Assembly: GCF_006125015.1 (NCBI RefSeq)
Contig: NZ_SZZN01000001.1
Location: forward strand, 930,001-994,000
Direction: 5' to 3'
DNA length: 64,000 nt
Source of the DNA: Roseovarius arcticus
Lineage (GTDB): Bacteria; Pseudomonadota; Alphaproteobacteria; Rhodobacterales; Rhodobacteraceae
Program-made: the position numbers and the translations under genes
The notes under the pieces: generated by a model
Databases searched by the model: none
The model's input: only the letters and a program-made list of their open reading frames with translations
Told to the model about the DNA's origin: nothing
In this document: one piece after another, positions 9,074 to 19,213 of the stretch
Layout: every line of letters begins with the position of its first letter
Numbering within the stretch: the first letter of the stretch is position 1

Positions 9074-9469
9074 ATGAAACAGATTTTGCTCTCTGTCGTT
9101 ATTGCCGCCAGTCTGGCTGCCCCGGTTCACGCCCAAGATACCGATGCGCCTGAGGGCGGCTCGTCGCTCATTGAGGACGGCGCTCGCATGTTCTTGAAGG
9201 GATTGATGCAGGAGGCGCGCCCTGCCATGCGGGACATGCGCGAACTGGCCGAGCGGCTAGGTCCGCAACTGCGCGATTTTGCGCAGGACATGGGTCCAGC
9301 ATTGGCCGACATCCTCAAGGATGTCGAAGATTTGAGCGTCTACGCCGCGCCCGAACAGCTGCCGAACGGCGACATTATAATTCGGCGCAAGGTGCCTTTG
9401 GACTTGGAGCCGACGCCTAAATCACCTGAGCTGCCTGCTCCAGATGCGGGCGATGAAATCGAAATCTAG
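9074..9469 (+). CDS. Small secreted protein of unknown function
   Basis: 131 residues starting with a clear signal peptide (MKQILLSVVIAASLAAPVHAQ, cleavage after AHAQ or VHA). The mature part is a long amphipathic helix with repeated acidic/methionine patterns (MQEARPAMRDMRELAERL, then DFAQDMGPALADILKDVEDL), a short strand region with PNGDIIIRRK, and a proline/acidic tail. There is no cysteine and no enzyme motif. The in-frame ATG nine bases earlier is possible, but the signal peptide is better from 9074. The last four bases overlap the convergent ppx gene. Periplasmic; role unknown. Confidence 0.7.
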   Translation: MKQILLSVVIAASLAAPVHAQDTDAPEGGSSLIEDGARMFLKGLMQEARPAMRDMRELAERLGPQLRDFAQDMGPALADILKDVEDLSVYAAPEQLPNGDIIIRRKVPLDLEPTPKSPELPAPDAGDEIEI

Positions 9470-11031
9470 ACGGCAGGCTTTGATACCCTTGGTTCCGAAT
9501 CTAGCGACGATGCCAGCGAGGCAAAACGCGCCTGAGCGACTTCACCGTAGAGTGCTGCGGCTGCAGGGGCGAGGCTGAGTTCCAGGATTCTCTTTTTGGG
9601 ATAGAAGTGTAGCACCCCCGGCTCGGCGTCGCGTTGCAGCCAAAGCATCGCGCCAAAGCGCATTGCCTTGCCGAGGATTTCGGCGTCGCGGCGCAAAGGC
9701 TCGTCTATCAGCTTGGCAACTTGGTCAAAGCGGGTCTGGCGCGCCGAATTGGAATACCGGTGCAGCAGCGCGAGGCCCAGAAACACCCGTTCGGAGTGTT
9801 TTAGGCCGCCCAAGTTAGCCCGCGTTGCGGTGTCAAAGCATATGTCGGCGCGGTAGTCAGGATGCGCACGCCAGTTGACGTCGTGTAGAAGGCACGCGGC
9901 CTTGATCAGGCGCACCCTTTCGGGACGGGCCGTGCGAAAGATCGGCATAATGAACTGGTACAGAACTTTGCCAAAGCCCGGCACCCGCGCATCCTTGGCT
10001 TCGGTAAAACGGCAGGCCTCAATCAGGGGGTCACGGTCGCGCAGTTGCTGGGGCATCTGCTCGTACAGCATCCCCTCACGAATGCCGTAGCTAGAGATCG
10101 CGATATCGTGCGGCTTGAACGTGCGGACAACCTCGCGCAGAACTTCGGCAGCTTGCGGGACGAGCGCCATGCGCGCCGATGACACGCCGGCGCGCAGGCG
10201 CAGTGATTCCAGATCCTCGTAGGTTTGAATGTGGGCCAGCGTGTCGCGGATGGAAGATGCGCGCATCCGATATTCATGAAGGACATGAAGCGGGTAGCCG
10301 CGCCGCTCCATATCGATGCGGGCGATCGCGCGCCAAGAGCCGCCGACCAGAAAGAGCCGGTTACGCTGCTCGCCCAGCTCGGCGGTCATGGCAGCGAGCG
10401 TATCGGCGATATAGGCGCGGCGGACTTTCTTGCCGCCAGTCATGTCGCGCAGTTTCAGCGGGCCCAGTTGCGAGCTGACACGTCGGCCAACGACACCTCC
10501 GTTGATTTCGGCCAGCTCCATTGACGAGCCGCCGATGTCGCAGACGAGACCGTAGGCCCCCGGCCAACCCAGAAGGACGCCTTGAGCGGACAGGCGGGCC
10601 TCTTCACGCCCGTCAATGACCCATAGCTTCAGCCCTGTCTCGGCCTCAACCTCGCGGCGGAAGTCCTCGCCGTCTGTGGCCTCGCGCACGGCGGCGGTGG
10701 CGACGCAGGTTAGCGGGCCGGTTTCCATAGCGATGGCAAGTTGAGCAAATCGGCGCAGCGCATTCAGGGCGCGCACGCGGCCCTCAGGATTGAGCTGCCC
10801 GGTTTCGGACATACCCGCCCCAAGACCGCACATGATCTTTTCGTTAAAGAAATAGGCCGGGCTGCGCGCGGCGCCGTCAAAGACCACCATCCGAACGGAG
10901 TTCGACCCTACGTCGACCACGCCGACACGGCGCAGCGCGCGCGCCGATGGTTTGTCAAAAAGGGCTCTGCCGAAGGGGCTGAACGTCGCTGTGCGCCGCG
11001 CGCTGCCGTCTGCCGTTTCGGGTGCGCTCAT
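9466..11031 (-). CDS. ppx: Exopolyphosphatase / guanosine pentaphosphatase (Ppx/GppA)
   Basis: Hydrolyses terminal phosphate from inorganic polyphosphate, and in this family often pppGpp. At 521 residues it has the actin/ASKHA-fold N-domain with the phosphate-1 loop VGVVDVGSNSVRMVVFDG, a catalytic-Glu segment (CVATAAVREATDGEDF), and the second ATPase-fold loop YGLVCDIGGSSMELAEI, followed by a C-terminal helical region with an HD-like HDVNWRAHPDYR. The start is the ATG at 11031; upstream in-frame codons extend over poorly conserved Arg-rich sequence. It lies 83 bases downstream of ppk on the same strand, making a kinase/phosphatase pair for polyphosphate. Confidence 0.93.
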   Translation of the reverse strand: MSAPETADGSARRTATFSPFGRALFDKPSARALRRVGVVDVGSNSVRMVVFDGAARSPAYFFNEKIMCGLGAGMSETGQLNPEGRVRALNALRRFAQLAIAMETGPLTCVATAAVREATDGEDFRREVEAETGLKLWVIDGREEARLSAQGVLLGWPGAYGLVCDIGGSSMELAEINGGVVGRRVSSQLGPLKLRDMTGGKKVRRAYIADTLAAMTAELGEQRNRLFLVGGSWRAIARIDMERRGYPLHVLHEYRMRASSIRDTLAHIQTYEDLESLRLRAGVSSARMALVPQAAEVLREVVRTFKPHDIAISSYGIREGMLYEQMPQQLRDRDPLIEACRFTEAKDARVPGFGKVLYQFIMPIFRTARPERVRLIKAACLLHDVNWRAHPDYRADICFDTATRANLGGLKHSERVFLGLALLHRYSNSARQTRFDQVAKLIDEPLRRDAEILGKAMRFGAMLWLQRDAEPGVLHFYPKKRILELSLAPAAAALYGEVAQARFASLASSLDSEPRVSKPAV

Positions 11032-11114
11032 ATTTTTACCAGCCGTCATTTTGTCTGCGGGTGCTTTATGGGCCACGCGGCGGTCCGGCGTCAACGCGCG
11101 CTGTGTGCGTTTTA

Positions 11115-13289
11115 TCAATCCTCTGCATGGGTCAGTTGTGGCACGTCTGCGGCCCCGGCAGAGCCGCGGCCCGAAAGCGACGGGTTTTCCATGAAGAAGC
11201 GGTGGCAACTAAACGCAAATTCGCCCTCGGGCATGGGCGCGCGCGCGAAACTGCCATCGGGCGCCATGACCCAGCTTTGCGCAACATCGGCCATATTTGC
11301 GGCCATGATCTGAGACGTGATCTGAGCCTTTACGGTTGGGTTTTCGATCTCCACCAAGGTCTCGACACGGCGGTTCAGGTTGCGGCCCATCCAATCGGCC
11401 GAGGACATGAAAACGCGCGCCTTTTTATGCGGCAGCCCGTGGCCGTTGCCGAAGCACACGATGCGGCTATGCTCCAGAAATCGTCCGACAATGGATTTGA
11501 CGCGAATATTGTCCGACAGGCCCGCAAGACCGGGACGCAGCCCGCAAATGCCGCGCACTATCAGGCTGATGCGCACCCCTGCGCTGCTGGCGGCATAAAG
11601 CGCGTCGATGATATCGGGATCAATCAGAGCGTTCATTTTGGCCCAGATTTCGGCGGGCCGTCCATTTTGGGCATGTTCGGATTCGGCTGCGATCATTTCG
11701 AGCAGACGAGGCTTTAGCGAAATGGGCGAGATGGCGAGGTTTTCCAGCATTTCGGGCTGGGCATATCCAGACAGGTAGTTAAACACCTTGGTCGCGTCGC
11801 GGCCTAGCACGCTATTGCAGGTAAAAAACGACAAGTCGGTGTAGATGCGTGCGGTGATAGGATGGTAGTTACCTGTGCCGAAATGCGTGTAGGTGACCAA
11901 ATTTTCGCCCTCGCGGCGCACCACGATACTGATTTTGGCGTGCGTTTTTAAGTCGAGAAACCCGTAAACGACATGTGCGCCCGCCCGCTCCAACCGGCGG
12001 GACTGGCGAATGTTCGCAGCCTCGTCAAAGCGCGCTTTCAACTCGACCAGTGCCGTGACGGATTTGCCGTTTTCGGCGGCCTCGCACAGTGCCTCGACGA
12101 TCGGCGACTGATTGGACGTGCGGTAGAGAGTCTGCTTGATCGCCACCACGTCAGGATCGACTGCCGCCTGATTGAGAAAGCGCACGACCATATCGAATGT
12201 CTCGTACGGGTGATGTAGCAGCATGTCCTTTTGCCGGATTGCGGCGAACATATCGCCTTCGAAATCTTGTACGCGCTCGGGCACGCGGGGCGAGAAATTG
12301 GGCCACAAGAGGTCGGGACGTGCGTCTAGAACAAGCTCCTTGAGGTCGGCGAGACCGATCATACCGTCAACCTCAACCACCTCATCGGCAGTGACGTGCA
12401 GCTCTTGCATCACCAGCGCGCGCAGCGCCTCAGGCGCGTTCCTGGTGATATTCATGCGCACCACCTCGCCCCGGCGACGGCGTTTGAGAGCGACCTCAAA
12501 CTCGCGGACCAGATCCTCGGCCTCTTCCTCGACCTCCAGATCGCTGTCGCGCAGGACGCGGAAGGCGCAATGGCCCTTGTATTTATAGCCGGGAAACAGG
12601 CTGTGCAGATGCAAAAGTAAAAGCTCTTCCAGCGGTAAAAAGCGGTGCGCGCCATTCTCGCCGGGCAAGGCGACAAAGCGGTCGATTTGTTGGGGAATCG
12701 GCAATAGCGCCTGAAGAGGCCGTTTATCGCGGATGCGCGTAAGGTTTAGCGCCAGCGAATAGCCAAGGTTCGGGATGAACGGGAACGGGTGCGCAGGGTC
12801 GATCGCGAGGGGCGACAACACCGGGAAGACTTTGTTCAGGAACACGTCGGCTAGATAGTCGCGATCGGCCTCGTCCAGATCGGCCCCCGACATGATCGTG
12901 ATATTTTGAGTCTCAAGCTCATCGCGCAGCTGTTGATACGTCTGTTGCTGTGCGCCCAGTAAGTTGCGGGCGTTTTCGTTGATCAGGACCAATTGCTCGG
13001 CCGGCGTGAGGCCGTCGGCGGCGGGCGTCGTGTTGCCGGCGCGGGCCAGCTCGCGCAGACCGGCGACGCGGACGTTGTAGAACTCGTCAAGGTTGGTGGC
13101 AGAGATCGACAAGAAGCGCAGCCGCTCCAACAGCGGCACGCGGGGGTTTTGTGCCTCCTCCAGCACGCGCCAATTGAAGCCCAGCCAGCTTAGTTCGCGA
13201 TTGTAGAACCGGCCCGGCCCGACAAGGTCGAGATCCGGCAGCTCTTGGGCGGGCGGAAACGGGGAGGTCAGGAAATCAGCTTGGCTCAT
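11115..13289 (-). CDS. ppk: Polyphosphate kinase 1
   Basis: Transfers ATP gamma-phosphate to growing polyphosphate through a phosphohistidine. The 724 residues show the N-domain start [19 protein letters not shown] and [12 protein letters not shown], and the two phospholipase-D-like catalytic segments: [13 protein letters not shown], with the histidine expected to be autophosphorylated, and [13 protein letters not shown] followed by [15 protein letters not shown]. The start is chosen at the ATG at 13289 (MSQADFL), giving the normal family length; no strong ribosome site is visible. It sits between hda and ppx in one minus-strand run. Confidence 0.95.
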   Translation of the reverse strand: MSQADFLTSPFPPAQELPDLDLVGPGRFYNRELSWLGFNWRVLEEAQNPRVPLLERLRFLSISATNLDEFYNVRVAGLRELARAGNTTPAADGLTPAEQLVLINENARNLLGAQQQTYQQLRDELETQNITIMSGADLDEADRDYLADVFLNKVFPVLSPLAIDPAHPFPFIPNLGYSLALNLTRIRDKRPLQALLPIPQQIDRFVALPGENGAHRFLPLEELLLLHLHSLFPGYKYKGHCAFRVLRDSDLEVEEEAEDLVREFEVALKRRRRGEVVRMNITRNAPEALRALVMQELHVTADEVVEVDGMIGLADLKELVLDARPDLLWPNFSPRVPERVQDFEGDMFAAIRQKDMLLHHPYETFDMVVRFLNQAAVDPDVVAIKQTLYRTSNQSPIVEALCEAAENGKSVTALVELKARFDEAANIRQSRRLERAGAHVVYGFLDLKTHAKISIVVRREGENLVTYTHFGTGNYHPITARIYTDLSFFTCNSVLGRDATKVFNYLSGYAQPEMLENLAISPISLKPRLLEMIAAESEHAQNGRPAEIWAKMNALIDPDIIDALYAASSAGVRISLIVRGICGLRPGLAGLSDNIRVKSIVGRFLEHSRIVCFGNGHGLPHKKARVFMSSADWMGRNLNRRVETLVEIENPTVKAQITSQIMAANMADVAQSWVMAPDGSFARAPMPEGEFAFSCHRFFMENPSLSGRGSAGAADVPQLTHAED

Positions 13290-13352
13290 AGGACTAGGGT
13301 AACGGCCTGATATGACGGGGATGTGACGCATTGCTCAGCGCTGAGTGTGGCG

Positions 13353-14045
13353 TCACAGGCCCATCTTGTCCAGCACCTCAGAGGCGAGCGCGCGGGTGAC
13401 CGGGCGTCGCCGCTCCAGCGCTAGGCGGTCAATCGCCGCGACCACTCGGCTGGCCTCGCCAAAGGCGCGAGGCATGCGGCGAACGAGGTAGGGAATAGTG
13501 CCGGGCGTCGGCAGAATCTGGCGATCGCCCATCTGCTTCATCAGGACGGCGGCCAGCAACTCGTCATCAGGCTCTTTTAAGGTGCAGGTGGGCGTTGCCT
13601 GCATCCGGCTGGCTAGATCTGGCAGGACCATAGGCCAATGATTGGGTGCGGCGCGTGCGGTCAGCAGGATCGAATGACCCTCGGCTAATGCGAGGTTATG
13701 CAGATGAAAGAGCGCCTCCTCGGCGGGTCGTTGACCGGCGATGGTATCCGCGCCCTCTATTGCGATGTGATTTGCGGCCAGCGCTGGAATATCGGCCTCT
13801 TCCAGATCGCTGGCGTGTACGATGATGCCTCCGCTGAGATCGCTCCAGACGTGAGCCAGATGCGTCTTGCCCGCGCCCGGCGGGCCGTTCAGGACCAGCT
13901 TACGCGCGGGCCAATCCTGCCACCCTTCAATCAGGGCGACAGCGACGGCGTTGGCCGATGATACATAGAAATCATCGCGCCCCTGCGCAGGCATCGTGAC
14001 CAGATCAAGGCTTAGCTGCCGGGGCAAATGGGGGCGGCGTGCCAT
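13353..14045 (-). CDS. hda: DnaA-like regulatory ATPase Hda (HdaA)
   Basis: 230 residues equal to a single AAA+ module related to DnaA domain III, without the DnaA DNA-binding domain. The N-terminus RQLSLDL resembles the beta-clamp-binding peptide (QL[SD]LPL-type) that Hda uses to reach the DnaN clamp. A Walker A is present (LNGPPGAGKTHLAHVW); the Walker B region reads HIAIEGADT, weaker than the canonical DD. Hda with the loaded clamp stimulates ATP hydrolysis by DnaA and so limits re-initiation. The start ATG shares one base with the upstream permease stop (TGATG), so the two are translationally coupled. Confidence 0.85.
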   Translation of the reverse strand: MARRPHLPRQLSLDLVTMPAQGRDDFYVSSANAVAVALIEGWQDWPARKLVLNGPPGAGKTHLAHVWSDLSGGIIVHASDLEEADIPALAANHIAIEGADTIAGQRPAEEALFHLHNLALAEGHSILLTARAAPNHWPMVLPDLASRMQATPTCTLKEPDDELLAAVLMKQMGDRQILPTPGTIPYLVRRMPRAFGEASRVVAAIDRLALERRRPVTRALASEVLDKMGL

Positions 14046-15112
14046 CAGGTGCCGTCGTGGCCCGACGTTCCACGATAGAGCTGACTATCCTTGTAGTGTC
14101 CCACCGCAAAGCGGATCAGCACACCGATAGCCGCCGCGACGGGGACCGCCACCAGCATCCCGACAAAGCCAAAGAGCGCGCCAAAGACTGACAGCGCGAA
14201 GATCAGCCAGACAGGGTGCAGCCCGACAGAATTGCCCACCAGCTTGGGCGTCAGGAAGTTACCCTCGACGATTTGACCGATGACGAACACGCCTGCGACC
14301 ATCCCGATAGACACCCAATCGCCCCAGAACTGGAACAATGCGAGGCCAATGGCCAGCACGCCGCCAACCAGCGCGCCGACGTAGGGGATAAACGTGACCA
14401 GCCCAGCAATAGCGCCCACCACCAGCCCGAATTGCAGCCCGACCACCATCAACGCTACGGCGTAATAAGTGCCAAGGATCAGGCAAACGGTACCCATACC
14501 GCGGATAAATCCTGACATCGTTTTGTCGATCTCGCGTGCGAGATAGCGGATGACTGGGGCATGTTCGCGCGGCAGCAGATCGTCGATGCGCGCGATCATG
14601 CGGTCCCAATCCAGCAGCAGATAGAATGCCACGACCGGCACGATGACAAAGAGCACAGCAACGTTGATAAGAGACGACACCGATCCCAGTATCGTCTGAA
14701 GCATCTCGCCGCCGCGTTCCTTGATCGTGTCGCCGATGCCAATTAATGACTTGCGTAGCGCGCTCTCGGCGTCTGCGATGTCAGGGAACTGCTGGTTGAC
14801 GAAATTCTGCAGCTTGCGCGACAGCTCGGGTGCGCTTTCGATTAGGGCGGTGGCCTGACTGGTAAGGGTCGGCACGACCAGAAGCGCCATTGCGATAAAA
14901 ATCAACAGGCCGAGGATCGTGATTAGGACGACCGACAGCACCCGGCTAAGCCCTAGCGCCTCTAGTCGGTCAGCGAAGGGATCGAGGAAATACGCAATCG
15001 CCGCCCCGACGAGAAACGGCATGATCACGTCGCCCAACACCCAGAGCACGGCTAGAAATACCGCCGCGGCGATCCCCCAGTATTTAATCTGCGTTGCGAC
15101 TGGCAGGGCCAT
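14045..15112 (-). CDS. AI-2E/PerM family membrane transporter
   Basis: 355 residues with about seven to eight membrane segments: a hydrophobic pair near the N-terminus, a long extracytoplasmic amphipathic region (residues ~85-150, [18 protein letters not shown]), then a C-terminal cluster with the family signature [15 protein letters not shown] and [14 protein letters not shown]. The family includes the E. coli AI-2 exporter TqsA and Na/H antiporters, so the substrate is open. The start at 15112 has AAAGGA nine bases upstream. It heads the run perM-like - hda - ppk - ppx and is divergent from proS; permease directly upstream of hda is a familiar arrangement in alphaproteobacteria. Confidence 0.85.
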   Translation of the reverse strand: MALPVATQIKYWGIAAAVFLAVLWVLGDVIMPFLVGAAIAYFLDPFADRLEALGLSRVLSVVLITILGLLIFIAMALLVVPTLTSQATALIESAPELSRKLQNFVNQQFPDIADAESALRKSLIGIGDTIKERGGEMLQTILGSVSSLINVAVLFVIVPVVAFYLLLDWDRMIARIDDLLPREHAPVIRYLAREIDKTMSGFIRGMGTVCLILGTYYAVALMVVGLQFGLVVGAIAGLVTFIPYVGALVGGVLAIGLALFQFWGDWVSIGMVAGVFVIGQIVEGNFLTPKLVGNSVGLHPVWLIFALSVFGALFGFVGMLVAVPVAAAIGVLIRFAVGHYKDSQLYRGTSGHDGT

Positions 15113-15277
15113 GGCGTCCTTTCGGGTGCGTTAGGGTGCATATTTCACCCATGCAGCCGGCGCTTTCAAGTGCACTATTGCGCCGAAACCGTGCGGGCCG
15201 TGCCAAGCCCCGCTTGCCCGGCGGCGCCGGAGGCCATAAACGGAAGCGGAAATGCCCCTGACCTGATGAGGAACGCC

Positions 15278-16633
15278 ATGCGCCTGTCCCGCTATTTCCT
15301 GCCCGTCCTTAAGGAAACCCCGTCGGAGGCGCAGATCGTGTCGCACCGCCTGATGCTGCGCGCTGGCATGATCAAGCAGGCGGGGGCTGGCATCTACTCG
15401 TGGCTGCCCATGGGTTTTAAGGTACTACGCAAGCTGGAGAATATCGTCCACGAGGAGCAGATGCGCGCGGGCCACATTCCGATGCTGATGCCGACGCTGC
15501 AATCTGCGGATTTGTGGAATGAAAGCGGGCGTTATGACGCCTACGGGCCTGAAATGCTGCGCATAAAGGACCGCCAGGGGCGCGATCTGCTCTATGGCCC
15601 GACGAACGAAGAGATGATTACCGACATCTTTCGCGCCCATGTCAACAGCTACAAAGATCTGCCGCTGACGCTGTATCATATTCAATGGAAGTTCCGCGAC
15701 GAGATCCGCCCGCGCTTTGGCGTGATGCGGGGGCGGGAATTTTTTATGAAGGACGGCTACAACTTTGACCTGACCAAGGAGGACGCGCTGCACGCCTACA
15801 ACCGCCACCTCGTCAGCTATCTGCGCACATACGAGCGGATGGGCCTGCAGGCGATCCCCATGCGCGCCGATTCCGGCCCCATTGGCGGCGACGACACGCA
15901 TGAATTTCTGGTGCTGGCCGACACAGGCGAGAGCGAAGTGTTCTATGATTCCGAGATTACCGATCTAAAATTCGGCGATCGCGAGGTCGACTACGATTCG
16001 CACGAGGCCTGCCGCGCAGTTTTGGACGAATTCACCAGCCGCTATGCCCGCACGGACGAAACACACGATGAGGCGCTATTTGCCGAAGTGCCCGAAGAGC
16101 GCCGCCGCAGCGCGCGCGGTATCGAAGTTGGCCAGATCTTTTACTTTGGCACCAAGTATTCGGATGCAATGGGCGCGACGGTTCAAGGGCCAGATGGCAA
16201 GCCTGCCGCGGTCCATATGGGCAGCCACGGTATCGGCGTCAGCCGGTTGGTGGGCGCGATCATTGAGGCCAGCCATGACGACAAGGGGATTATCTGGCCC
16301 GAGGGCGTCACGCCCTTCCACGCCGGTATCGTCAACCTTAAACAGGGCGACGCCGAGGCGGATGCGGCGTGCGAGGCGCTATATGCGGGCCTGATCGCGC
16401 TGGGCCTTGACCCACTATACGATGACCGGGACGAGCGGGCAGGCGGCAAGTTCGCGACGATGGATTTGATCGGGCTGCCTTGGCGCATCACCGTCGGCCC
16501 GCGCGGCCTGAAAAACGGCGTGGTGGAGTTGACCAGCCGCCGCACCGGTGAGAGCGAAGAAATGCCGCCCGAGGACGCAATCAAACGCCTCGCGGAAATC
16601 TATGCGCCCCATCGCGGCGCTTTGGTCGGCTAA
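15278..16633 (+). CDS. proS: Prolyl-tRNA synthetase, short alphaproteobacterial form
   Basis: Charges tRNA-Pro with proline. 451 residues: the class II core starts at [15 protein letters not shown], motif 2 is visible at [24 protein letters not shown], and motif 3 at [17 protein letters not shown]; the anticodon-binding domain follows ([19 protein letters not shown]). The ~180-residue editing insertion between motifs 2 and 3 of E. coli ProRS is absent, which is normal for alphaproteobacteria. The ATG at 15278 has TGAGGA at correct spacing; earlier in-frame Met codons precede poor sequence. Its TAA overlaps the next ATG. Confidence 0.96.
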   Translation: MRLSRYFLPVLKETPSEAQIVSHRLMLRAGMIKQAGAGIYSWLPMGFKVLRKLENIVHEEQMRAGHIPMLMPTLQSADLWNESGRYDAYGPEMLRIKDRQGRDLLYGPTNEEMITDIFRAHVNSYKDLPLTLYHIQWKFRDEIRPRFGVMRGREFFMKDGYNFDLTKEDALHAYNRHLVSYLRTYERMGLQAIPMRADSGPIGGDDTHEFLVLADTGESEVFYDSEITDLKFGDREVDYDSHEACRAVLDEFTSRYARTDETHDEALFAEVPEERRRSARGIEVGQIFYFGTKYSDAMGATVQGPDGKPAAVHMGSHGIGVSRLVGAIIEASHDDKGIIWPEGVTPFHAGIVNLKQGDAEADAACEALYAGLIALGLDPLYDDRDERAGGKFATMDLIGLPWRITVGPRGLKNGVVELTSRRTGESEEMPPEDAIKRLAEIYAPHRGALVG

Positions 16634-17136
16634 TGCTAGGCCGCGCACTGACGCTGGTGGGCGGCCTTGCCGGCGCGGCGGGGCTGTCTCAGTTCCCCGA
16701 GTTTTCGCAGCAATATGTGCAGCGACTGGGCGGCGCAGTGGATGAACTGGGGCGGTTTGTTGCCGAGTTCGACGCGGATGCGGGCGAGGCCGGTCTGACC
16801 CGCAGTGCCGCGCTCGCTGATCTGGGGCAGGGTGGTACGATGGGCGCGCAGCGGGCCGAGACTATGGCGGGCGTTATACTGCGCTATGAGCGTCTGTCGG
16901 CAGATCTTGTCGCGCTGCGCAGCGCCGGGCCGTTTACCCGCGCCTACCAAATGCGCAGCTTTGCCGACGCCGAAATTGCGCAAGCCGCGTGGGAGGATTT
17001 CCAGCCAGCCGTGCCGCTGAATTTGGCGGGCAGCATCTTTGCCGGGGCGGGATTTCTCGCCGGATTGACACTAATGGGCACGATCATGGCCCTGCTGCGC
17101 GCGCTGTTTCGCCGGAGGCGCGCCCGCGTTGCTTGA
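16633..17136 (+). CDS. DUF2937 family membrane protein
   Basis: 167 residues, start overlapping the proS stop by one base (TAATG). An N-terminal hydrophobic stretch (LTLVGGLAGAAGLSQFPEF) and a C-terminal membrane helix (LAGSIFAGAGFLAGLTLMGTIMALL) followed by a basic tail RRRRARV enclose a helical extracytoplasmic segment with QQYVQRLGGAVDEL near its start. This layout matches DUF2937 proteins, which have no known role. Coupling with proS is positional and carries no functional hint. Confidence 0.75.
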   Translation: MLGRALTLVGGLAGAAGLSQFPEFSQQYVQRLGGAVDELGRFVAEFDADAGEAGLTRSAALADLGQGGTMGAQRAETMAGVILRYERLSADLVALRSAGPFTRAYQMRSFADAEIAQAAWEDFQPAVPLNLAGSIFAGAGFLAGLTLMGTIMALLRALFRRRRARVA

Positions 17137-17150
17137 CGCCGCGCGGCCCC

Positions 17151-17167
17151 CGGCGCAAGTTGCGCCG
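17151..17167. repeat. 17-base perfect palindrome upstream of lolC
   Basis: CGGCGCAAGTTGCGCCG is a perfect odd-length dyad (six pairing bases with a five-base centre) in the gap between the DUF2937 gene and lolC. It has no T-run after it. It may be a 3' hairpin for the proS unit or a protein-binding site for the lol promoter. Confidence 0.4.
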
Positions 17168-17190
17168 AAATCAACCAAGAGGTTACTCTA

Positions 17191-18480
17191 GTGGCAGGAA
17201 AATCCGCCCCATTTGCCCCATTCGAATGGATGATCGCCTGGCGCTATCTGCGCGCTAAACGCGCCGAGGGCGGCGTAAGCGTGATGACATGGATTTCGCT
17301 GATTGGCATCACGCTGGCGGTGCTGGCACTGATCGCGACGCTTGCAGTCAGATCGGGATTCCGCGCGGAATTTGTCGATACGATCCTTGGCTCTAATGCG
17401 CATGTGACGGTCTATAACGCGGGCGAGATTGATGCAGGGTCGGGCCGGATTGACCGGATGATCGACGATTACGAGGCGATGGCAGAGCGCGTGCGCGGCG
17501 TCGAGGGCGTGACCCGTGTGGCCCCCCTGATCAAGGGTCAAGTCATGGCAAATTCGCGCGATCGCAACGCAGGCGTCGAGGTGTTCGGTATCACACTCGA
17601 CGACCTGAAGGGTATCCCGCGCATCGCGGACCCTGCTACTGGGCAGGGCGATATCGAAAAGTTCGATGAGGGGGTCGCCATCGGGTCAGGCGTGGCGCGT
17701 GAGTTGGGCGTGGGCGTCGGCGACCGGGTCAAGATCATCTCGCCCGGCGGTGTCAAGACGGCATTCGGCACTACGCCGCGCGTGAACGCCTATGACGTCA
17801 CGTTCATCTTTAGCGCGGGGCGCTATGACATCGACCGCACTCGCGTCTATATGCCGTTCGGCGAGGCGCAGTCGTTCTTTAACCGTGAGGGGCAGGCGGA
17901 CGAGCTGGAGGTGATGGTGACCGACCCGGAGAATGTCTCGGACCTGTCGTTAGCGCTGATGCAGGCCGCCGGAGACGGCGCGCTGCTGTGGACATGGCAG
18001 GACCAGAGCGGTGGGTTTTTACGCGCGCTGGAGGTAGAGGACAACGTGATGTTTATCATCCTATCGATCCTCGTCCTGATTGCCGCGATGAACATCACGT
18101 CGGGGCTGATTATGCTGGTGAAAAACAAGGGCCGCGATATCGGCATCCTGCGCACCATGGGCCTGACCGAGGGATCGGTGTTGAGGGTGTTTTTCATCTG
18201 CGGCGCTTTTACCGGGATTATCGGGACAATCATGGGCGTGATCTTGGGCTGTCTCTTTGCAATCTATATCGACCCGCTTTTTGCCTTTGTGAATTGGGCG
18301 ATGGGGGGTGAAATCTGGGACCCTTCTGTGCGGGGCATCTATTATCTACCGGCCAAGCTGCAATTTGGTGACGTCATGTCAGCTGTAGCGCTGTCGCTGA
18401 CGCTTTCGTTTATCGTGACCATATTTCCCGCGCGGCGCGCTGCGCGGATGAACCCGGTAGAGGCGCTGCGTTATGAATGA
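17191..18480 (+). CDS. lolC: Lipoprotein-releasing ABC transporter permease (LolC/LolE family)
   Basis: Membrane subunit of the Lol machine that extracts outer-membrane-bound lipoproteins from the inner membrane and hands them to LolA. 429 residues: N-terminal cytoplasmic [21 protein letters not shown], one membrane helix, a large periplasmic domain (~60-270) and three C-terminal helices ending [16 protein letters not shown]. Only one permease gene is present, as in many alphaproteobacteria where a LolC/E hybrid may work as a homodimer. The start is GTG at 17191, with AAGAGG ten bases before it. It overlaps lolD by eight bases. Confidence 0.93.
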   Translation: MAGKSAPFAPFEWMIAWRYLRAKRAEGGVSVMTWISLIGITLAVLALIATLAVRSGFRAEFVDTILGSNAHVTVYNAGEIDAGSGRIDRMIDDYEAMAERVRGVEGVTRVAPLIKGQVMANSRDRNAGVEVFGITLDDLKGIPRIADPATGQGDIEKFDEGVAIGSGVARELGVGVGDRVKIISPGGVKTAFGTTPRVNAYDVTFIFSAGRYDIDRTRVYMPFGEAQSFFNREGQADELEVMVTDPENVSDLSLALMQAAGDGALLWTWQDQSGGFLRALEVEDNVMFIILSILVLIAAMNITSGLIMLVKNKGRDIGILRTMGLTEGSVLRVFFICGAFTGIIGTIMGVILGCLFAIYIDPLFAFVNWAMGGEIWDPSVRGIYYLPAKLQFGDVMSAVALSLTLSFIVTIFPARRAARMNPVEALRYE

Positions 18481-19156
18481 TCCAGTGTTGCGCCTGACCG
18501 GCATCGAAAAGATCTATAATCGCGGCAAGGAGGCGGAGATTGCTGTCTTGCGCGGCGCGGATCTGGAGATCGCGCGCGGCGAGATCGTGGCGCTGGTCGC
18601 GCCGTCCGGGGCTGGTAAATCGACGCTGCTTCATATCGCGGGTCTGCTGGATACCGCAGATGCGGGTGAGGTGGCGATTGGCGGTACTTTGATGACGGGC
18701 CTTGGGGATCGGCGGCGCACCATGGCGCGGCGGCGCGACGTGGGGTTCGTGTACCAGTTCCACCACCTGCTGCCCGAATTTACCGCGCTTGAGAATGTCG
18801 CGCTGCCGCAGCTGGCAGAAGGGGTGCGCCGTAAGGACGCCGAGGCGCGCGCGCAGGAGCTGTTGGATCACGTTGGTATCGGGCCGCGTGCGGCGCACCG
18901 CCCATCCGCCATGTCAGGGGGCGAACAGCAGCGCGTCGCATTTTGCCGTGCGCTGGCCAATCAGCCACGCCTTTTGCTGGCCGATGAGCCAACGGGTAAT
19001 CTGGACCCCGCCACGTCCGATCAGGTTTTTGCAACGCTGATGGGCCTCGTCCGGGATACAGGACTGTCGGCGCTGATCGCCACACATAACTTGGAACTGG
19101 CCGCGCGGATGGACCGCATCGTGCGGCTGGAGCAGGGGCAGCTGGTACCGGGGTGA
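18473..19156 (+). CDS. lolD: Lipoprotein-releasing ABC transporter ATPase
   Basis: ATPase partner of the permease just upstream. 227 residues with Walker [10 protein letters not shown], the Q-loop region [17 protein letters not shown] (a LolD-type LLPEF), the ABC signature MSGGEQQR, Walker [13 protein letters not shown] and the switch His in IATHN. The first residue of Walker A is Ala rather than Gly (VAPSGAGKS), as in many alphaproteobacterial LolD proteins. The eight-base overlap with lolC shows a bicistronic unit. Confidence 0.95.
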   Translation: MNDPVLRLTGIEKIYNRGKEAEIAVLRGADLEIARGEIVALVAPSGAGKSTLLHIAGLLDTADAGEVAIGGTLMTGLGDRRRTMARRRDVGFVYQFHHLLPEFTALENVALPQLAEGVRRKDAEARAQELLDHVGIGPRAAHRPSAMSGGEQQRVAFCRALANQPRLLLADEPTGNLDPATSDQVFATLMGLVRDTGLSALIATHNLELAARMDRIVRLEQGQLVPG

Positions 19157-19213
19157 TTGACGCAGACGCGCGCGGCGCGCAAAAAGGCGGAAACGCCTGA
19201 AGGAGCCGCGCCC

